NCBI RefSeq assembly: GCF_028476545.1
Contig: NW_026733048.1
Coordinates: 50,839-114,838 of the forward strand
Direction: 5' to 3'
Length of the DNA: 64,000 nucleotides
Origin: Physella acuta
Lineage: Eukaryota > Mollusca > Gastropoda > Physidae
Shown here: in pieces, positions 59,384 to 64,000 of the stretch
Layout of the letters: every line of letters starts with the position of its first letter
How positions within the stretch are numbered: the stretch's first letter is position 1
Notes under the pieces: generated by a model
The model's input: the letters and a program-made list of their open reading frames with translations, nothing else
What the model was told of the DNA's origin: nothing
Database searches by the model: none
Program-made: the position numbers and the translations under genes

Positions 59384-60074
59384 ATAAATATATATATGTT
59401 TCTATATAAAATGTATGAAAATTTCAAATATCTTTAAGATGGAAGAGTATTTACTTTACACGTGTGAGTGTGTGTGTGGGGGGGGGGGGGGGGGTGTGAC
59501 TGACATAGAGGCCTGTGAACACGTGACTAAAATCGCATCGCACGTGACAGCACACGTCAGCATCGCTCTCCACTCTGTGTCTAATTTTAGAACCATCGAT
59601 TGATGGATCGGTTGATTGATTCGGTCAATAAAGGCCACGCCCAGTTTAGTTCCAGATCTAAAATGTATTTATCTTCAATTGTGTGTGTATATTTGTGTGT
59701 GTGCTTGGGAGTGTCAATACTTAATACCCATACTATTTACATCGCTAGGTAATTTTTTTGTAGTTGAAAATGTGAAAAACACATTCTCCTTGTAAATGGT
59801 TTATGGAGTGGACATGAGCGATTCTATCGTAGTGGGTGGGGGTGGAAAGGGGAAGGGAGAGGTCGGTTACAGAGATAAGAGTCTAGGGGGAGGGGAGGGG
59901 AGGGAGAAGGGTCAGTCGCCAATACCGGCGCGCACTGATGCTGATCGAATGGCTTCCGGGGCATTCGGTGCGCATTTCCCCTCAAGAGCAGCGCTGGAAA
60001 TTGTACTCGATAACGGTTCGTTTCCAGCAACTATCCTGCGAGAGTGTGGGGAGGGGGTGGAGGGAGAGGGGAGG

Positions 60075-60470
60075 GGAGGCAGTGAGTGAGAGAGACTGTG
60101 AGAGAAATAGACAGAGAGAGAGAGTAAGAGAGGGGTATAAACAGAGAGACAATGAGACAAAAAGAGATGAGGAGACACAGACAGGGAGACATGGAGAGAA
60201 AGATAGAAAGTGAGACAGAGAAAGCCACACATGTAAACAGAGAAACAGTTATACAGAGGACCGGGGCAGAGAGAATGAGAGAAATAGAAACTAAGAGAGG
60301 GGTATAAAGAGAGAGAGAATGAGACAGAGAGAGACAGAGACGAAGAGAGACATGGAGAGACATGGAGGTAAACATAGACAAAGTGAGACGTAGAAAAACA
60401 CACATGTAAACAGAGAACCAGCTATACAGAGGATCGGGACAGAGAGACAGTGAGAGAAACAGAAAGTCGA
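60075..60470 (+). repeat. GA-rich repeat with ~188-bp duplicated module
   Basis: Imperfect (GAGA/CAGA)n. A module with CACACATGTAAACAGAGAA, CAG.TATACAGAGGA and GGACAGAGAGA occurs at about 60224-60290 and again at about 60402-60455. The minus-strand frames rich in SLSLS are artefacts. Confidence 0.9.
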
Positions 60471-62874
60471 ATAGTTTTGTTTACTGAAAATGTCTCCTCT
60501 CTAGTTTAGTAATTTTAAAAAAATTACAGTCCCCAATAGTGAGGTAACGTAACGTTAAGGGGGAGATCAAAGCCCCAGATTTAAAAAAAAAATTATCTAT
60601 ATCATAAATAAATCAGTGATATTATTTTTTGTCTGTAAAATAATGCATTACTTCTTCAGAATAGGCCCACAAAAAAAAAGTTAATATATGCCTTTAAATT
60701 TGAGACATTTGAATTGTGAGTAAAAAAAAAATATTCAAACTCGTCAAAAATGAATAATATATTTTTCTTATAGTTGTTTATGATATCTAACACAAATGAA
60801 TTGATATTAATGTTTGTTTTTTCTTCAAATTTGGAAGTCCTATGTAGTAGTTTTTTTGTTTTTTTCTAAAGGGCATATAACCAAGTCTCTACTCGTTGCT
60901 CTGAGTCCCCCATTACAGTAATTATTTAAACCGCCCAACAGTGTCGAGAGATAAAAATCTTGAGCCTTTATTAAGCCGGTTAGGAGGCTTGGAGCGAGAA
61001 CGAGGCGGACAATTAAAACAGATGATTCAGTTCGAGGCGCGGCTTTATCTTTAGGGGGGGGGGGGGTCCTGTTGTCACGCGAACGAGTTGCAGACGTGAG
61101 TGACTTCTGGTTGATGACACGTGATTGTGCGCGTGTTTTATGCTCACCGAGTGGGCGGGTTCAATTAGTAAATTAAAATATTTTGTGAAGTCTCATCTTT
61201 TTTGTATTGTTGTCATCGCCATTTTTTTTCAAGATGTCGGTTTAGAGTGGGTGTGTGTGGGGGGGGGGGGGGGGGGGGGTGATTGTTTTGTTTTTTTTAG
61301 AATATTAATAAATTTATATTTTTGTTATAACAGTAGCATCTTAAGGTCACCCGGTGCTTTTAAAATACTTTTATCGTCTGATTGCAATAATTTTTTCTGA
61401 TGAAAAAAAAACAAAAACAAAAAACCAACAAATTACAACCGGATTTCAGATTTAAACTGACAGGCAGACGTATGAAGTTCTAAGTGGGTTTTTGACCCTT
61501 GTGGGTCAGTGTTTGCAAACGTGTGTGTTGTGTGAAAATGTTGAAACTGCGGTGACTTAAGTTGTTGGTGTCTGGTGTCGAGGGTACTAAAGTCCACGAT
61601 ACAAAAGTCGAGCATACAAAAGCCGAGTGAGTATACATTACAAAATAGCATGCAAAAGTCGAGGATACGAAAGTCAAGGATACAGAAGTCGGTTGTGTCA
61701 GATAGTTGAACCTACGATATAAGTACTACTTTACTGCAGACATTGCAGTATAAAACAATAGCTGCTTCATTAGGGAAACACAGAGAGGCACATCCACAAA
61801 ATATTCAGCTTAGATTTATACCGAATCGTGTTTCTATTTAAACTTGACATTGGGTCTAGAATGAGACATAACAATCTGCTGTCAATGTTTCAGTCTGTCG
61901 TACAATCAAAAGAAAATGCATCGTGTCTTCAATAGTGAAATTTGAGAACTGCTAGGCATGGGGTGGAACTGCCATACACGAATCCTTAGACAAATGCTAG
62001 GCAACGCATGGTGCCCTGGTGGTACAATGTTAACATTCACATTGTATTCACATAATACTTAATTAAGAACGAAGAAGAAGACATAGTACGCTACTGTTGA
62101 GTATGTTAACATCTATATTGCACGCTACTATTGAGTATGTTAACATTCATATTAAATGGAATATTTCCTACTATTCACAAGTAACACTATATTAAGAACT
62201 CCATTAAATTAAAAATGTCCTACATCCCATAACTTACACTGTTAACATTCAAATAAAAATCAATCGTTCCCTATTGTCCCTTAAAGACTAAGTTAACATA
62301 CAACTTAAAATCAATATTTCCCTACTAGCCCGGAGGACGAAACTTTTTCATTGAACCGAAATTAAAAAAAAAACACAGAACATTATTCCTCCTATATTTA
62401 TAACATTTAATAAAATCAATAATAAATCTTGCGCATTGTTAAAAAAAAACCTGAATCGTAATTCTAAACTTGTTGTGAATGAATCAGCCCGTGGAGCGAT
62501 GGGGAAATCAATGCCCCACTTGAATGCCCGTTACAGGCATTACGCCTTGACTGAAGTGGGCACAAACTCGTTGTTGGGCAGGCAGCGAGCGCCATGCCGA
62601 GGGATGATTTGATGGCAATATCCTGCGTACACAGCCCAAACTCTCGGCCATCCTCTCGCACGCCCGCGTGTTTTTAGGTTTTTAAATCTCATTTCCGTCG
62701 GTTGAGAAAAATAAAATGGTTTTTAAAATATCGGCTTAAAACAAAAAAAAATTAATTTGTTTTATTTGTTTTTTTAATGGAGGATGGAATAAAAGCGTTG
62801 ATTGTTAACGATCTTTTTTTCAATCGGGGTAATTACAAATACGTTAAGGGACTATAAAATGTAGTTTCTTATAA
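60471..62874. other. Intergenic, unannotated with a conserved-looking patch
   Basis: Mostly A+T-rich. 62470-62680 is clearly G+C-richer with a 65-codon minus-strand frame (MREDGREFGLCTQDIAIKSS...). A degenerate GAAAGTCGAG/ACAAAAGTCGAG repeat lies at 61596-61690. Confidence 0.45.
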
Positions 62875-63042
62875 CAGAGGCGTAGCGACCCTTCCCGGCG
62901 CCGGGGACAAATTTTCAATGTGCACCCCCCCCCCCTCAAACTATGTATAATGCAAAAGTGCTGCTTAAATGACATTTTAATTTGTTTTTACAACCCATTT
63001 TGGCGCCCCCTAAGGTCGTCGCCCGGGGACATATGTACCCCC

Positions 63043-63076
<34 letters not shown>

Positions 63077-63091
63077 ATCGCTACGCCTCTG
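62875..63091. mobile_element. hAT-type MITE, family 1
   Basis: The 217-bp element has ends CAGAGGCGTAGCGA and TCGCTACGCCTCTG and 8-bp duplications TCTTATAA at 62867-62874 and 63092-63099. Its interior contains a 31-base pure C run (63046-63076) and differs in the middle from the other copies, including GGCGCCCCCTAAGG. Confidence 0.9.
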
Positions 63092-63714
63092 TCTTATAAT
63101 ATAATCTACAAATGCAATATGTTAATTAGATAAGACTACACATGTGGGAGAAAGGATGATCTTATGAGATTTCAATAGGTGGTGGAACATGTGATGGTAT
63201 TTGATAGTCGTACAAATGTGATGGTATCTGATGGTCATAGAATAATGATGTTATCTGATGGTATAACAAATGTGATAGTATCTGATGGTATAACAAATAC
63301 AGATGTTGTTCCAATAAAAGTAAAAGATGGTTCTGATGGCCATACCAGTGAAGCTGGTGATCTAAGAAATGATGATGTACGGTAGTTACGCATCAGTTTC
63401 GCTGCAGTAGAGGGGAGGGTGTTGTTGATACAAACATTTGTTGCAAACTCAACCTGTGGAGGTTTAATCAAGCATCCCTTGTAGGCTAGCTTAGTCTTTC
63501 ACGTTTGTCTTAACGTAGTTGTTATAATCTGTTATTTTAGTATTGTAATGATATAACATAGAGAGATCTATTACGCTTTTTCTCAACATAAGAAACTTGA
63601 TTTAGGTGTGAGAATGTTTGTGTTTGTGTGTGTGAAAGGGGGGGGGGGTGATTATTGAGTAATACTTAAGATTTACGTATTTACATCTTGTACATATCTA
63701 CCGACGAGCCAGGG

Positions 63715-63945
63715 GGGCGGCGTGGTCTATTGGTAGAGCATGTGTATGCTAACCCGCACATCTCGAGTTCGTGTACCTAACCCAAGTCGCAGCACGTACC
63801 TGAGTCCACCCAGCTCTGATGGGTACCTAACTTAAGTAAAGGAAAGCTAATTCTCTTAGGCATGGTGCAGACTACGCTATCCTTTCATATACCGAATTCA
63901 CGTACAGGTGAACTCTACTTTACCTGCCCCGTGTGCCCCCATGTG
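63715..63945 (+). mobile_element. tRNA-derived SINE, family A
   Basis: The head GGCGGCGTGGTCTATTGGTA, GAGCATGTGTATGCTAACCC and CTCGAGTTCGTG retains A and B boxes. The body has GAGTCCACCCAGCTCTGATG, GGTACCTAACTTAAGTAAAG and a tail half with CATATACCGAATTCACGTAC and CTCTACTTTACCTGCCCC. It resembles the copy at 21607 throughout. Confidence 0.88.
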
Positions 63946-64000
63946 CACCTTACCCTCCAGCTGCCTTAGCTAGGCAGCACATGTTCAAACAACATGACAA

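Noticed and set aside
59912-60405. 163-codon and 124-codon Ser/Leu-rich minus-strand frames that mimic membrane proteins
   Set aside because: They arise from GA repeats read on the opposite strand.
63715-63790. tRNA gene
   Set aside because: The A and B boxes belong to a SINE with a conserved body, and the cloverleaf is not complete.

Overview
This window is eukaryotic nuclear DNA: A+T-rich, full of spliced-gene architecture, microsatellites, minisatellites, tRNA-derived SINEs and short DNA transposons, with no operons and no long intact ORF outside tandem repeats. The only host gene I can identify is the 5' part of TMEM135, a multi-pass membrane protein of peroxisomes and mitochondria, on the minus strand. 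The repeat style suggests a mollusc, perhaps a heterobranch gastropod, but that placement is an impression and not a proof.

TMEM135 starts with an ATG at 40375 and runs leftward. Five coding exons (40375-40229, 35919-35792, 33373-33281, 25203-25170, 17830-17765) have GT-AG borders and compatible phases, and together encode 156 codons that follow my recollection of human TMEM135 without a gap, up to the NGE motif. The remaining exons are not visible in 1-17764, so the gene probably continues past the left edge. Its introns (4.3, 2.4, 8.1 and 7.3 kb) hold most of the repeats of the left half.

Intron 1 carries a 1.93-kb transposon with about 61-bp terminal inverted repeats (TIRs) and a 9-bp target duplication (Mutator-like by those criteria). 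It contains a PHD-finger reading frame that was itself split by a 215-bp hAT-type MITE. Intron 3 has a 28-bp minisatellite, a palindromic (TA)n and a 26-bp repeat. Intron 4 holds a 0.9-kb minisatellite, a 15-bp x ~98 array and SINEs. To the left of exon 5 lie a 29-bp x ~64 array (8.3-10.1 kb) and more MITEs.

From 40.4 to 64 kb I see no convincing host gene. The region is a repeat landscape: two hAT-type MITE families with internal poly-G tracts and 8-bp target duplications, a third hAT-type MITE nested in a longer repeat, a foldback with ~115-bp arms, a ~0.6-0.7-kb dispersed repeat present twice, and a 2.57-kb element with perfect 30-bp TIRs sitting between two (TA)n blocks and carrying its own 18-bp minisatellite and a subterminal hairpin made of TIR-like motifs. 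There is also a 2.2-kb minisatellite that contains a 922-bp tandem duplication. No retrovirus-like or capsid-bearing element was recognised.

The best candidates for something undescribed are the PHD-carrying 9-bp-duplication transposon and the (TA)n-bounded element with its internal repeat. All homology statements come from reading and memory; none was searched.
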